8,400 nucleotides of DNA from NCBI GenBank assembly GCA_900758315.1, contig CAAERF010000037.1:1-8400 (forward strand), written 5' to 3'. The translations under genes were made by a program, and so were the position numbers. The notes under the pieces were generated by a model that was given only the letters and a program-made list of their open reading frames with translations, did no database searches and was not told the origin of the DNA. Below, piece by piece: positions 1 through 7,117 of this stretch (within the stretch, counting starts at the first letter, position 1; each line of letters begins with the position of its first letter). This DNA comes from an uncultured Oscillospiraceae bacterium (GTDB lineage: Bacteria > Bacillota > Clostridia > Oscillospirales > Oscillospiraceae).

Positions 1-881
1 CTTTGCAGATAGTCCAGGGTCTGCTGGGCTGTAAATCCAAGCAGGCGGTTGGCATCTCTTTGCAGAGTAGTCAGGTCATAAAGGGCAGGCGGTTTTTCGG
101 ACTTTTCCTTGCACTCCACCTTTTTGATTGTAACAGCTGCACCCTGGCAGGCTTCTTTCAGCTGCTCGGCAGCGGCCTTATCCGCCATACGCTCCCCGGA
201 TACAGTAAGACCGGGCAGCTCCAGCGCCACGGTATAAAAGGGAACCGGCTTAAAAGTGTCGATCTCAGCTTCCCGCTGGACAATAAGCGCCAGCGTCGGA
301 GACATCACGCGCCCGATGTTGAGGGTACGGTGATACAGCACGGAAAAAAGCCTTGTGGCATTGATCCCCACCAGCCAGTCTGCCTTGGCACGGCAGAGGG
401 CAGCATCACGAAGTCCGTCATAATCTGCACCGAGGCGTAGGTTTGCAAAACCCTCCCTTATGGCGGAGTCCTCCATCGAAGAAATCCAGAGCCTTTTCAT
501 CGGCTTCTTGCAGCCTGCCAGCTCATAGACGCTGCGGAAGATCAGCTCTCCCTCGCGTCCGGCATCACAGGCATTTACCACTTCCGTCACATCCGGGGCG
601 TTCATCAGCTTTTTGAGAATATCAAACTGCTTTTTCTTATCCTTTCCCACTACCATCTGCCAATGCTCCGGCAGGATAGGCAGGTCATCATATCGCCACT
701 TGGCATACTTAGGGTCATAGCTGTCTGCATCCGCAAGACCGGCCAGATGGCCCACGCACCAGCTGACACGCCAGCCGTTGCCCTCTAGATACCCGTCCTT
801 GCGGTCAGTTGCACCAATCACCGCAGCTAAGCTCTGGGCAACCGACGGTTTTTCAGCGATCACTAATTTATGTTGTGTCAT
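1..881 (-). CDS. topB: DNA topoisomerase III, N-terminal 293 residues (runs off left edge)
   Basis: Type IA topoisomerase that cuts one DNA strand and passes the other. On ICEs of this kind a topB copy usually follows the transfer genes and is thought to help process element DNA. The frame is open from ATG 881 to the window edge, with no stop in 293 codons. Visible landmarks are the N-terminal toprim start VIAEKPSVA (residues 7-15), the toprim core CDAGREGELIF (105-115), and GRVMSPTLALIVQREAE (190-206), the counterpart of the GRVQTPTL motif of the family. The catalytic tyrosine, expected a little beyond residue 300, lies outside the window. The start is supported by AAGGAG at 895-890, 8 bases upstream. 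Oddity: the usual D-x-D-x-E acidic triad reads D106-x-G108-x-E110. Gene identity is secure; the C-terminal half and whether it is intact cannot be judged. Confidence 0.95.
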   Translation of the reverse strand, partial: MTQHKLVIAEKPSVAQSLAAVIGATDRKDGYLEGNGWRVSWCVGHLAGLADADSYDPKYAKWRYDDLPILPEHWQMVVGKDKKKQFDILKKLMNAPDVTEVVNACDAGREGELIFRSVYELAGCKKPMKRLWISSMEDSAIREGFANLRLGADYDGLRDAALCRAKADWLVGINATRLFSVLYHRTLNIGRVMSPTLALIVQREAEIDTFKPVPFYTVALELPGLTVSGERMADKAAAEQLKEACQGAAVTIKKVECKEKSEKPPALYDLTTLQRDANRLLGFTAQQTLDYLQ

Positions 882-914
882 TGGTTATTCTCCTTCCCAT
901 AAAAATCTGTCAAG

Positions 915-1316
915 TTATTTGCCTGAACAACGGCCTCCCTGATATGGATGCCGCAAAGCCCGTACCAGATAGTCCGGCGTAGGATAAATTTCATCCCAAT
1001 CTACCGGAGCAGGTTCTATACCGGAGGACTGTACTGTACCGATATAACTTTCGCTGGTCGGTCTGCCAGTTTTGGTTCGAATAAAGGAATAATTTTTCAG
1101 AGGACACCACAATCTTTGATATTTGTCCCCTCGCAGATAAACTTTTCCACAGACAGGACACCGTTTCATTTTCAAAATTAGAGGCTTGCCCTTTCGATCC
1201 GTCAGGACACCCAAAAATTCCTCCATAGCCATTCCTTGCTTCAGACAGTCATGAACTCCGTAATACCCTACATAAATGGTGGTATCTGTCGTAATTTCAA
1301 TTTTTCTAAGCTCCAT
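915..1316 (-). CDS. Hypothetical protein with CPxCG zinc-knuckle-like motif
   Basis: A protein of 133 residues whose family I do not recognise. Cys53 and Cys56 form a CPVCG knuckle, followed by Cys71 in a WCP context and preceded by His22/Cys24, so a structural zinc site is plausible but the fourth ligand is unclear. The N-terminal third is predicted beta-rich ([19 protein letters not shown]). There is no signal peptide or membrane segment, so it is probably cytoplasmic. An ATG also exists at 1322, but it abuts the Shine-Dalgarno AAAGGAG (1329-1323). The ATG at 1316 sits 6 bases downstream and is preferred. The start overlaps the end of the preceding Cys-rich gene by 11 bases, and topB follows after 33 bases. 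Its G+C is clearly lower (47 of 120 bases over 1081-1200, hand count) than in topB, which hints at separate origin. Coding status is likely from the start signals; function is unknown. Confidence 0.72.
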   Translation of the reverse strand: MELRKIEITTDTTIYVGYYGVHDCLKQGMAMEEFLGVLTDRKGKPLILKMKRCPVCGKVYLRGDKYQRLWCPLKNYSFIRTKTGRPTSESYIGTVQSSGIEPAPVDWDEIYPTPDYLVRALRHPYQGGRCSGK

Positions 1317-1521
1317 TTGCATCTCCTTTTTTCTGTCTCTGCTGACTTTTCATCTGCCGCGTTAATTCCCTATGACAAAAACCTACACAGGGGCTTCCAT
1401 AATTCCCGCAGCCATAACAGGGGTGGCTTGGGGGTAAAGAAGGAGGACGGGAAGTTTCCTTCCCGCCCTCCGGCCTGCGTGTCATCATGCGTTCATAGGG
1501 ACTGTCTGTGAAACGGGTCAT
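1306..1521 (-). CDS. Small Cys-rich conserved ICE protein
   Basis: A 71-residue, basic protein. The middle holds [21 protein letters not shown] (residues 33 to 53), with Cys35, Cys38, Cys45 and Cys49 in a C-x2-C-x6-C-x3-C pattern next to His33 and His50, which suggests a small metal-binding fold. Small proteins of this appearance are, to my recollection, frequent beside the DUF4366 gene in clostridial ICEs, but I know no assigned function. The ATG overlaps the TGA of the DUF4366 gene in an ATGA junction, and AGGAGG at 1537-1532, inside the acidic tail codons of that gene, lies 10 bases upstream. It ends with TAG inside the start of the next gene. A strong hairpin lies within the coding sequence at 1442-1471. 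The organised start signals and Cys spacing argue for a real gene. Confidence 0.7.
   Translation of the reverse strand: MTRFTDSPYERMMTRRPEGGKETSRPPSLPPSHPCYGCGNYGSPCVGFCHRELTRQMKSQQRQKKGDANGA
1323..1329 (-). promoter_or_regulatory. RBS that decides the zinc-knuckle gene start
   Basis: AAAGGAG directly abuts an ATG at 1322 (no spacing) and is 6 bases from the in-frame ATG at 1316. The latter is the normal distance, so the protein is taken to start at 1316. The site lies inside the last codons of the Cys-rich gene, which couples the two. Confidence 0.7.
1442..1471 (-). other. Perfect 13-bp RNA hairpin with GAAA tetraloop, intragenic
   Basis: On the minus-strand transcript, GGAGGGCGGGAAG pairs with CTTCCCGTCCTCC around a GAAA loop. 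All 13 positions pair, counting one G-U wobble (1466 with 1447). It lies in codons about 17-27 of the Cys-rich gene. The bases after it in the transcript (TTCTTTACCC) are not a convincing U-tract, so it is not called a terminator. Attenuation, RNA processing or pausing are possible; coincidence of a G-rich coding stretch cannot be excluded. The structure is seen directly; any role is inference. Confidence 0.6.
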
Positions 1522-2273
1522 TTCACAGTGTCCTCCTCATCTTCTTCTGTGCTGCCCCCATCAGCATCCGGCTCGTCTAACTCCTCATCTTCATTTTCCC
1601 ATTCTTCGGAATCTTCCTCGCCGTAATCGTAATCATCCAGACTGTCATTGCCCTTGGTCTTAGGCTTATTCTTGCTGAGTTTCAAGTAGGCAAATGCACC
1701 ACCGCCTACAAGCAGGGCGAGCAGAAGAATCAACGCAGCCGGGTTCAGGCCGGCAGGCTTCTCTTTTTCCGGCTCCGGTATTGCTGCCGGAGGTTCCGGT
1801 GCTTTGCCCGTACATTTGCTCATATCAGTTGCACAGACCGGGCAGGCCGTATTGACTGCCCCTGCTTCACATTTTGCTGTGCAGCTGCATACCGCAGGCG
1901 GCTCCTCTTTGGCTTTCCCATCTTCCGTTAACGCTGCAAGATCGGCATCGTCCACCTGATTCAGAAAGTGAACGGCGGTCTTTTTGTCCTCATTGGCTCT
2001 GTCAATCAGGATGTAAAAATAGTTGCCCGCCTTGGTGGTAACAGTAATGAGCTGCTTGTTGCCGCCAAAATCATCCACCAGAGCGGCGTTTCCCTCCGGG
2101 GTCAGCGGCGGCGCTTCTTCGGGTTCTTCCACCACCACATTGCTGTCATTGGTAGTGTCCTCTGCCGGAGGCGGAGCTGCGCCCTGGGCAAAAGCAGGAA
2201 CGGCAAAGCCCGATGCCAGCACCAGCGTCAGGCAAAGGGTAGAAAATATTCTAAACAATCTCTTATTCTTCAT
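1518..2273 (-). CDS. DUF4366 / CD1107-family mobile element surface protein
   Basis: A 251-residue envelope protein found on clostridial ICEs; its biochemical role is not known. Layout: a signal peptide (residues 1-29, KNKR start, hydrophobic core [18 protein letters not shown] cleavage site), a Pro/Glu-rich linker, a conserved core around 66-115 ([23 protein letters not shown]), a Cys-rich segment with Cys129, 131, 135, 144, 147 and 154, a Pro-rich spacer, one membrane segment at about 177-199 ([15 protein letters not shown]), a short basic stop-transfer stretch, and a tail from 210 in which over half of the residues are Asp or Glu. This predicts the core outside and the acidic tail inside the cell. 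AGGAGG at 2288-2283 lies 9 bases before the ATG, and the gene overlaps the DUF4315 gene by 11 bases. Family call rests on the core and C-terminal membrane motif. It probably serves mating contact or the channel periphery (inference). Confidence 0.88.
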   Translation of the reverse strand: MKNKRLFRIFSTLCLTLVLASGFAVPAFAQGAAPPPAEDTTNDSNVVVEEPEEAPPLTPEGNAALVDDFGGNKQLITVTTKAGNYFYILIDRANEDKKTAVHFLNQVDDADLAALTEDGKAKEEPPAVCSCTAKCEAGAVNTACPVCATDMSKCTGKAPEPPAAIPEPEKEKPAGLNPAALILLLALLVGGGAFAYLKLSKNKPKTKGNDSLDDYDYGEEDSEEWENEDEELDEPDADGGSTEEDEEDTVK

Positions 2274-2514
2274 GGCTATTTTCCTCCTGTTCGTTGTTAT
2301 CAGCAGCCATACTGCCGGGAACCGTGCTACCAGACAGCAGGACGCTCAACTGGGCCGGGGTCATACGCATGGTACGCACCATCTGAACGATCTCCAGATT
2401 TTCCGCCTCCGTTTTCTGTGCCTCCAGCGCCTTGAGCTTTTCCTGATACTCTGCGATTTTCTCGCGGGTCTTTGCAATCTCCTGGTCAATGCGTTCAATT
2501 TTGTTCTTCGCCAT
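2263..2514 (-). CDS. DUF4315 family coiled-coil protein
   Basis: An 83-residue cytoplasmic protein. Residues about 4-42 form a charged heptad-like coiled coil ([19 protein letters not shown], then [14 protein letters not shown]). A short [10 protein letters not shown] segment (52-61) and a polar acidic tail follow. This matches the DUF4315 proteins that sit just before the DUF4366 gene in clostridial ICEs; function is unknown. A GTG at 2523 could extend it by three residues, but that codon overlaps the Shine-Dalgarno AAGGAG (2528-2523). The ATG at 2514 is 8 bases downstream and is chosen. The gene follows the CHAP gene after 28 bases and overlaps the next start by 11 bases. Confidence 0.88.
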   Translation of the reverse strand: MAKNKIERIDQEIAKTREKIAEYQEKLKALEAQKTEAENLEIVQMVRTMRMTPAQLSVLLSGSTVPGSMAADNNEQEENSHEE

Positions 2515-2522
2515 CGTTATCA

Positions 2523-2528
2523 CTCCTT
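2523..2528 (-). promoter_or_regulatory. RBS that decides the DUF4315 start
   Basis: AAGGAG overlaps the upstream GTG candidate and is 8 bases from the ATG at 2514, which therefore is the likely initiator. It lies in one of the few non-coding gaps in the window (2515-2542). Confidence 0.75.
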
Positions 2529-2542
2529 CTAAAAAATCTCTG

Positions 2543-4288
2543 TTACCAGTTCATCAGACCGTAGCCCTTGATACTCTGATAATTCAGGTCATAACTCTTA
2601 ATCTTGCAGGCATCGCCGGAATTTCCCTCCACGGTATAAACTCGGCTTCCATCGGTTCCGATAACAATCCCCACATGGTCGGCAGTACCGTCCAGATCCC
2701 AATCAAAGAAAATGGCATCGCCAGGGGCGATGTTTTCATACCCCCTTGCACCCCATTGTCCGCGGGACTGGAACCAGGGAACACCCTCCCACTCACAGCC
2801 TGCAAAACGCGGCTCACTTTTTCCGGCCTGATTGTAGCACCAGGATACGAAGCAGGCACACCATTCCACACGGCTGTTAAAACCATACCAGCTCCAGTAA
2901 GGATAACCGCCCACATTGCCCACCTGACTTTTTGCCAGCTCCACCAGTTCAGGGTTGCCGGGGCGTGTGCCATTGATAAATTCCACGCCGGACAAGTCCT
3001 CAGAACCTCCCGTATCTGGGGAACCGCCGCCAAACAGCAGCGGCTTATTACCCAGCGTCTGGCGATAAACCTGATACATCTCCAGCTGCTCGGTGGTCAG
3101 AAGCTCCGATGCCACAGCGGAAATGGGCTTGCTGGTGAGTTTCACATTCAGAATGTAATACTCATAGGGGACTTCCTCCGAAGTGGTCTCGCCGGTCTCC
3201 GGGTCTGTGGAAGTTTCTGTGCGGTAGCGAATCTCCACTTCCTCCGTAAGCATCAGCTGATACTGTGCCGCAAATATACGCACAAGCTCTGCCTGCGCGC
3301 TTTGCCGTGTATAGCCCTGCAAGACGGCAGATAGAAATGCCGCCAGCTCATGAGGGTCATGGCCAATCATGCCAAGGTCATACCGGTACTCGTCATACCC
3401 TGGGTGGCTGTTTTCAATATTGTCGATCTCTGCCTGCAACTCGGCTTCTTTTGCTGCATAGTCCGCTTCCACCGCCAGCATTTCCGGGTCATCTGACGGA
3501 TAGGTTGTGCCAGAGAGAACGGAACCAATGCTCTGTGCCATCATGGAACAGGATGACATGGTATTCATCAGCAGACAAACGATGAGAAACAACGCCCCTG
3601 CAATCAGGAAACCTTTCTTGTGTCGCATAACGAATGCCCCTGCCTGCTGTGCTTTTTCCTTTACCGTCCTTGTAGCTTTTCCTGTCTTGGATGCAGCCTG
3701 GGTGGTATTCCCGGCAGTCTGCCCAGCGTGTTTCGCAGCGGCATACTGCTTTTTGATTGCCTGCTTTTGCTGCCAGCGAGAAAGAGAATTGCTGGCAAAT
3801 TGAGGATTTTCCTGCAAAGACTTCTGGTACAGGGCATTTACATTTGCCTTTTCCAGTTGGCGCTCCGCCTGGGCTGCTTTGCGGTATGGCTTCAGCTTGT
3901 GGCTGCGATAGCCCTCCCGCACCAGATAAGCGCCGGTCTCCACTGCCTCCTCGGACTTGTGGGCACTTTCCACGCCCACATTGTCCTGTTCTGTTTCCCG
4001 GATCTCTTTATGGAGCTTGCCCGCAACCAGATGGACGGGAGCTTCCTTGATCCCTTGAGAAAGTTTGGAGGGTGGCTTTTTCTTGTCCTCAAAGGTCAGC
4101 TTCGAGGTCTTTTTCCCGGTGTCCGGGTCGATTACCGTCTGTCTGACCTTTTTCTTCGGGATATTGGCCTGCGCTTTATCTGCTCGCTCGGCAGCCTTCT
4201 CCGCTTTATGGATTGGCTTTTCCAATGCAGGGTCCGAGCGTTCTTCGTCAGTAAAATGCAGGCGCGGCTCCTTATTCAAACCATTCAC
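2543..4288 (-). CDS. Membrane-anchored CHAP-domain peptidoglycan hydrolase (CD1108-type)
   Basis: A 581-residue cell wall hydrolase that probably opens peptidoglycan locally so the conjugation channel can assemble, in the role played by VirB1/CwlT proteins. Residues 1-222 are highly charged, Lys/Ala/Gln-rich and predicted cytoplasmic. One membrane segment covers about 225-244 (GFLIAGALFLIVCLLMN). An extracytoplasmic coiled-coil stretch (about 268-293) and a conserved spacer (300-420) follow, then a Gly-rich linker and a C-terminal CHAP amidase/endopeptidase domain (about 445-581). Candidate catalytic residues are Cys477 in EWCACFVSW, His538 in DHVGIV and Glu554/Asn556 in VEGNS. There is no lysozyme-like second domain such as CwlT carries. 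The start is uncertain. GTG 4288 is the furthest upstream start in frame and overlaps the previous gene by 17 bases, but has no Shine-Dalgarno; TTG 4279 or CTG 4261 are alternatives. Confidence 0.9.
   Translation of the reverse strand: MNGLNKEPRLHFTDEERSDPALEKPIHKAEKAAERADKAQANIPKKKVRQTVIDPDTGKKTSKLTFEDKKKPPSKLSQGIKEAPVHLVAGKLHKEIRETEQDNVGVESAHKSEEAVETGAYLVREGYRSHKLKPYRKAAQAERQLEKANVNALYQKSLQENPQFASNSLSRWQQKQAIKKQYAAAKHAGQTAGNTTQAASKTGKATRTVKEKAQQAGAFVMRHKKGFLIAGALFLIVCLLMNTMSSCSMMAQSIGSVLSGTTYPSDDPEMLAVEADYAAKEAELQAEIDNIENSHPGYDEYRYDLGMIGHDPHELAAFLSAVLQGYTRQSAQAELVRIFAAQYQLMLTEEVEIRYRTETSTDPETGETTSEEVPYEYYILNVKLTSKPISAVASELLTTEQLEMYQVYRQTLGNKPLLFGGGSPDTGGSEDLSGVEFINGTRPGNPELVELAKSQVGNVGGYPYWSWYGFNSRVEWCACFVSWCYNQAGKSEPRFAGCEWEGVPWFQSRGQWGARGYENIAPGDAIFFDWDLDGTADHVGIVIGTDGSRVYTVEGNSGDACKIKSYDLNYQSIKGYGLMNW
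4268..4274 (-). promoter_or_regulatory. Stop-fused Shine-Dalgarno near CHAP gene start
   Basis: The stop codon of the 127-residue gene runs into TAAGGAG, the same stop/RBS fusion seen before the methyltransferase and PrgI genes. Here the codon 6 bases downstream in the CHAP frame is CTG (4261), not ATG. Either translation begins upstream at GTG 4288 by coupling and this site is incidental, or initiation occurs at a non-ATG codon. Confidence 0.4.
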
Positions 4289-4655
4289 CCAGCATGAGGG
4301 AGGACATCATGTAGTGCAGCTCTGCATAAATGGCCATCCCCACAGGATCGTTGAACATACAACCGGACAGGTAGGCATAAAACTGTGCCACCACATCAGA
4401 AAGGATCTTCGCTTCTGTCCCTTCCAGAACCAAACCGCCCATGCCCTCCTTGGCACGGATGGCACTCCAGATCTCTGCCAGACGGAGTAATCCTACCTGA
4501 CCGGTCTCATTCAGTTCAGCTGCCTGATCTGCCGCCGTGCGGCACTCGCTGACTGCATCGGCCATGACCGTGAGCAGCTGGCTACGCTGGGCATTTACCG
4601 CCCTGTCAAAAAACATCAGCGGATTCTCATTCATAATGTTAGGGTTCATAGTCAT
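4272..4655 (-). CDS. Conserved ICE protein of unknown function between virB4 and CHAP gene
   Basis: A 127-residue, acidic, mostly alpha-helical protein without a signal peptide or clear membrane segment (the stretch around LSDVVAQFYAYLSGCMF is only moderately hydrophobic). I do not recognise a domain. Its position between the VirB4 ATPase and the CHAP hydrolase corresponds to the small gene at the same place in the C. difficile CD1107-CD1112 cluster (recalled, unchecked). The ATG at 4655 shares an ATGA junction with the virB4 stop, and AGGAGG at 4665-4660 is 4 bases upstream. A second in-frame ATG at 4649 has a spacing of 10 and is equally possible, which would remove two residues. A channel-associated cytoplasmic role is suggested only by location. 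Confidence 0.8.
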   Translation of the reverse strand: MTMNPNIMNENPLMFFDRAVNAQRSQLLTVMADAVSECRTAADQAAELNETGQVGLLRLAEIWSAIRAKEGMGGLVLEGTEAKILSDVVAQFYAYLSGCMFNDPVGMAIYAELHYMMSSLMLGEWFE

Positions 4656-7117
4656 TCATCCTCCTTTTTCAATTCTTGAGGTTTGGTGGTCATAATGCGG
4701 TAAAGTTCGGTGTTCTTCGGGAAGTGATCCACGAAAGGCAGGATCGTGGAGCCATAGAACAGCAGGCCCTCGCCCTCACCGGAGTGGGTCACATAAGATA
4801 GCTGGTGTGTGGAAATGCCCAGCTGCTTGGCGAGGATCTGACGGTCTCCGCCTGCCTGGTTGAGCATATACACGAAGTCGGAGTTTTCAAAGATATTCTC
4901 TACCTCACGGCTGCTCAAAAGATCTTTGACATTCTGCGTAATCCCTGTCGGAATACCTCCCCATTTACGGAATCGCTTCCAGATTTCCACCGTGTAGGCG
5001 GCGGTCTGCTCCTCTTTCAAAAGCAGATGCATCTCGTCAATGTAGTAACGGGTAGAACGATGGGCGGCGCGGTTGATGGTAACGCGGTTCCACACCTGAT
5101 CCTGCACCACCAGCATTCCGATTTTCTTCAGCTGCTTGCCCAGCTCTTTGATGTCATAGCAGACAATTCGATTGTTGATGTCCACATTTGTCCGGTGATT
5201 GAACACATTGAGGGAGCCTGTTACATAGATTTCCAACGCCGTGGCGATGTACTGTGCTTCTTTCTCGTCCTGCTCTCGCAAAAGATGATACAGATCCTCC
5301 AAAATGGGCATATTCTCTGGACGTGGGTCGTTCAGATAGTCCTGATAGACCAGCCGCACACAGCGATCAATGATGGTTTTCTGCACCGGTTGCAATCCTT
5401 CCTTGCCGCCCACAATCAGCTCGCACAGGGACAAGATAAAGTCAGACTTGAGGGACAGCGGGCTTTCATCGTCCGAGTAGTCCAGATTCAGGTCCATCGG
5501 ATTGATGTAGTTGGTGGAAGTGGGCGAAATCTTAATGACCTGCCCATGCAGACGCTCCACCAGAGGGGCATATTCTGCCTCCGGGTCCAGGATTTCTACC
5601 TCATCGGAAGTCAGTAGGAAGCAGTTGGCAATCTCACGCTTGGCGCTGAAAGACTTACCGGAACCCGGCGTACCCAGAATCAGTCCGTTGGGGTTTTTCA
5701 GCAGCTTTCTGTCCACCATGATGAGGTTATTGGACAGAGCATTGATGCCGTAGTACAGAGCTTCTTTCCCGTTTTGGAACAACTCCTGCGTAGTAAACGG
5801 CACAAAGATGGCCGTGGAGCTGGTGGTCAGCCCCCGCTGAATCTCGATCTGATTAAGTCCCAGCGGCAGACAGCTCATTAGCCCTTCCTCCTGCTGGAAG
5901 TCCAGTCTGGTCAGCTGGCAGTTATACTTCTGGGCAATAGATCCTGCCTGGAAGATGTTGTTGCCCAGCTGACGGGAATTGTCTGCTGTATTCATCACCA
6001 AAAAAGTGACAAGGAACATTCTCTCGTTGCGGCTCTGCAAGTCCTGCAACAGCTTTTTCGCTTCGCTGCCGTAGGTAGCAAGGTCGCTCGGAATGATGTC
6101 CATGTCATATCCTGCGCGGACTGCTTTTTTCTGTTCCTCGATCTTGCTGCGGTCCAAGTCTGTGATTTTCCGCTTCACAGTTTTAATCGCCTTAACCTGA
6201 TCCACCGATTGAATGTGCATACTCACGATGAGCGAGCTTTCCATATCCAGAAAATCTGCCAGCAAACGGTCATTCAGCTCCGGAGCGAGAATCTGCAAAA
6301 AAGAAACAGCCCCGTATTTTTTACCCATACGGAACTGCTTGCCGGTGCGGAACTCAAAGGAGCTTGGTGCAATAAAATCTTTTGTGGACAGACCGGAAGG
6401 AGCCAGCCAGTCCCATTCAAACTGAAACGGGATCTGTTCATCCATGTGGAATACTGCATGAAGCTGGGAAAGCCTTTCCTTACCGTCCAATGTTCTGGCG
6501 GCTACGCCAAGACGCTTGAAGTTATTGAGTATATCGGTCTCAATACGCTCCAGACGGGGCTTTGCGGCTTTGATGCTGTCCGCGTCGATACCAAAGGTCA
6601 GGTATTTGGTCTTGATGAGGCCGTTGTTGCCTCTAGCCAGCTGATTTTGCAGCATTGTGGTGTATTCCTCACGGATACTGTCAAAGGCATCCCCCTGGGG
6701 CGGGATAGAAATGGAATTGGCAAAGGTCTCCTCCGATGCCGCAAGGTTCAAAAAAGACAGTTGAAAGTGAATCGAGCTGTCGAAATAATTGAGGAAATCA
6801 CACCATCCCTCAAAGATAGCCGTCTTATCTTCGTTTTGGGAGAGCTGATAGTTGATGTCCTGAAACTGAATGGTCTTTGTGTAGTGGCTGTCCATCACAC
6901 GGCAGATTCCATCCGGCCACATCCGTTCATAGGGGATACTGTCCTGTGCGGACTTGCCCTTTTTGTCCGTGCGATTGGCGCGGGCAATGGCTGCTTCAAT
7001 CTGTTTCTTATCGGAACGGGACAGCTTTTTCTTTGTCTTTACCGGCTGCACGGTCTTTTCTTCCGGTTTTCCCAGCAGACGACGCAGCCAGCTTTTCATT
7101 GCGGTGAACAATGTCAT
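4652..7117 (-). CDS. VirB4-like conjugal transfer ATPase (CD1110-type)
   Basis: An 821-residue ATPase that powers assembly and operation of the type IV secretion channel at the inner face of the membrane. The N-terminus is basic (residues 1-60, many Lys/Arg), followed by the VirB4/TraC-type N-terminal domain. The C-terminal RecA-like half carries Walker A GTPGSGKS at 482-489 (Lys488), Walker B RYYIDEM with Asp694 and Glu695, and the downstream GGIPTGITQNVKDLL segment and ENSDFVYMLNQ stretch typical of VirB4. Length fits the family. The ATG at 7117 has AAGGAGG at 7127-7121, only 3 bases away, and there is no better Met until residue 66 except Met7, which is too far (21 bases). The first 36 codons overlap the end of the PrgI gene in another frame. 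It ends in an ATGA junction with the next gene. All motifs look intact, so it should be active. Confidence 0.96.
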   Translation of the reverse strand: MTLFTAMKSWLRRLLGKPEEKTVQPVKTKKKLSRSDKKQIEAAIARANRTDKKGKSAQDSIPYERMWPDGICRVMDSHYTKTIQFQDINYQLSQNEDKTAIFEGWCDFLNYFDSSIHFQLSFLNLAASEETFANSISIPPQGDAFDSIREEYTTMLQNQLARGNNGLIKTKYLTFGIDADSIKAAKPRLERIETDILNNFKRLGVAARTLDGKERLSQLHAVFHMDEQIPFQFEWDWLAPSGLSTKDFIAPSSFEFRTGKQFRMGKKYGAVSFLQILAPELNDRLLADFLDMESSLIVSMHIQSVDQVKAIKTVKRKITDLDRSKIEEQKKAVRAGYDMDIIPSDLATYGSEAKKLLQDLQSRNERMFLVTFLVMNTADNSRQLGNNIFQAGSIAQKYNCQLTRLDFQQEEGLMSCLPLGLNQIEIQRGLTTSSTAIFVPFTTQELFQNGKEALYYGINALSNNLIMVDRKLLKNPNGLILGTPGSGKSFSAKREIANCFLLTSDEVEILDPEAEYAPLVERLHGQVIKISPTSTNYINPMDLNLDYSDDESPLSLKSDFILSLCELIVGGKEGLQPVQKTIIDRCVRLVYQDYLNDPRPENMPILEDLYHLLREQDEKEAQYIATALEIYVTGSLNVFNHRTNVDINNRIVCYDIKELGKQLKKIGMLVVQDQVWNRVTINRAAHRSTRYYIDEMHLLLKEEQTAAYTVEIWKRFRKWGGIPTGITQNVKDLLSSREVENIFENSDFVYMLNQAGGDRQILAKQLGISTHQLSYVTHSGEGEGLLFYGSTILPFVDHFPKNTELYRIMTTKPQELKKEDE

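Noticed and set aside
3..440. Plus-strand open frame at the left edge
   Set aside because: It is antisense to topB, whose minus-strand translation is continuous and carries family motifs.
1330..1390. Internal promoter before the zinc-knuckle gene (TTGTCA and AGATGA hexamers, 17-base spacing)
   Set aside because: The second hexamer matches the -10 consensus poorly and the region is coding; not enough to call.
1442..1471. Rho-independent terminator
   Set aside because: The stem is strong, but the following TTCTTTACCC is not a proper U-run and the site lies inside a gene with conserved-looking Cys motifs.
2584..3033. 149-codon minus-strand frame within the CHAP gene
   Set aside because: It overlaps the catalytic CHAP domain in another frame and has no start signals or recognisable features.
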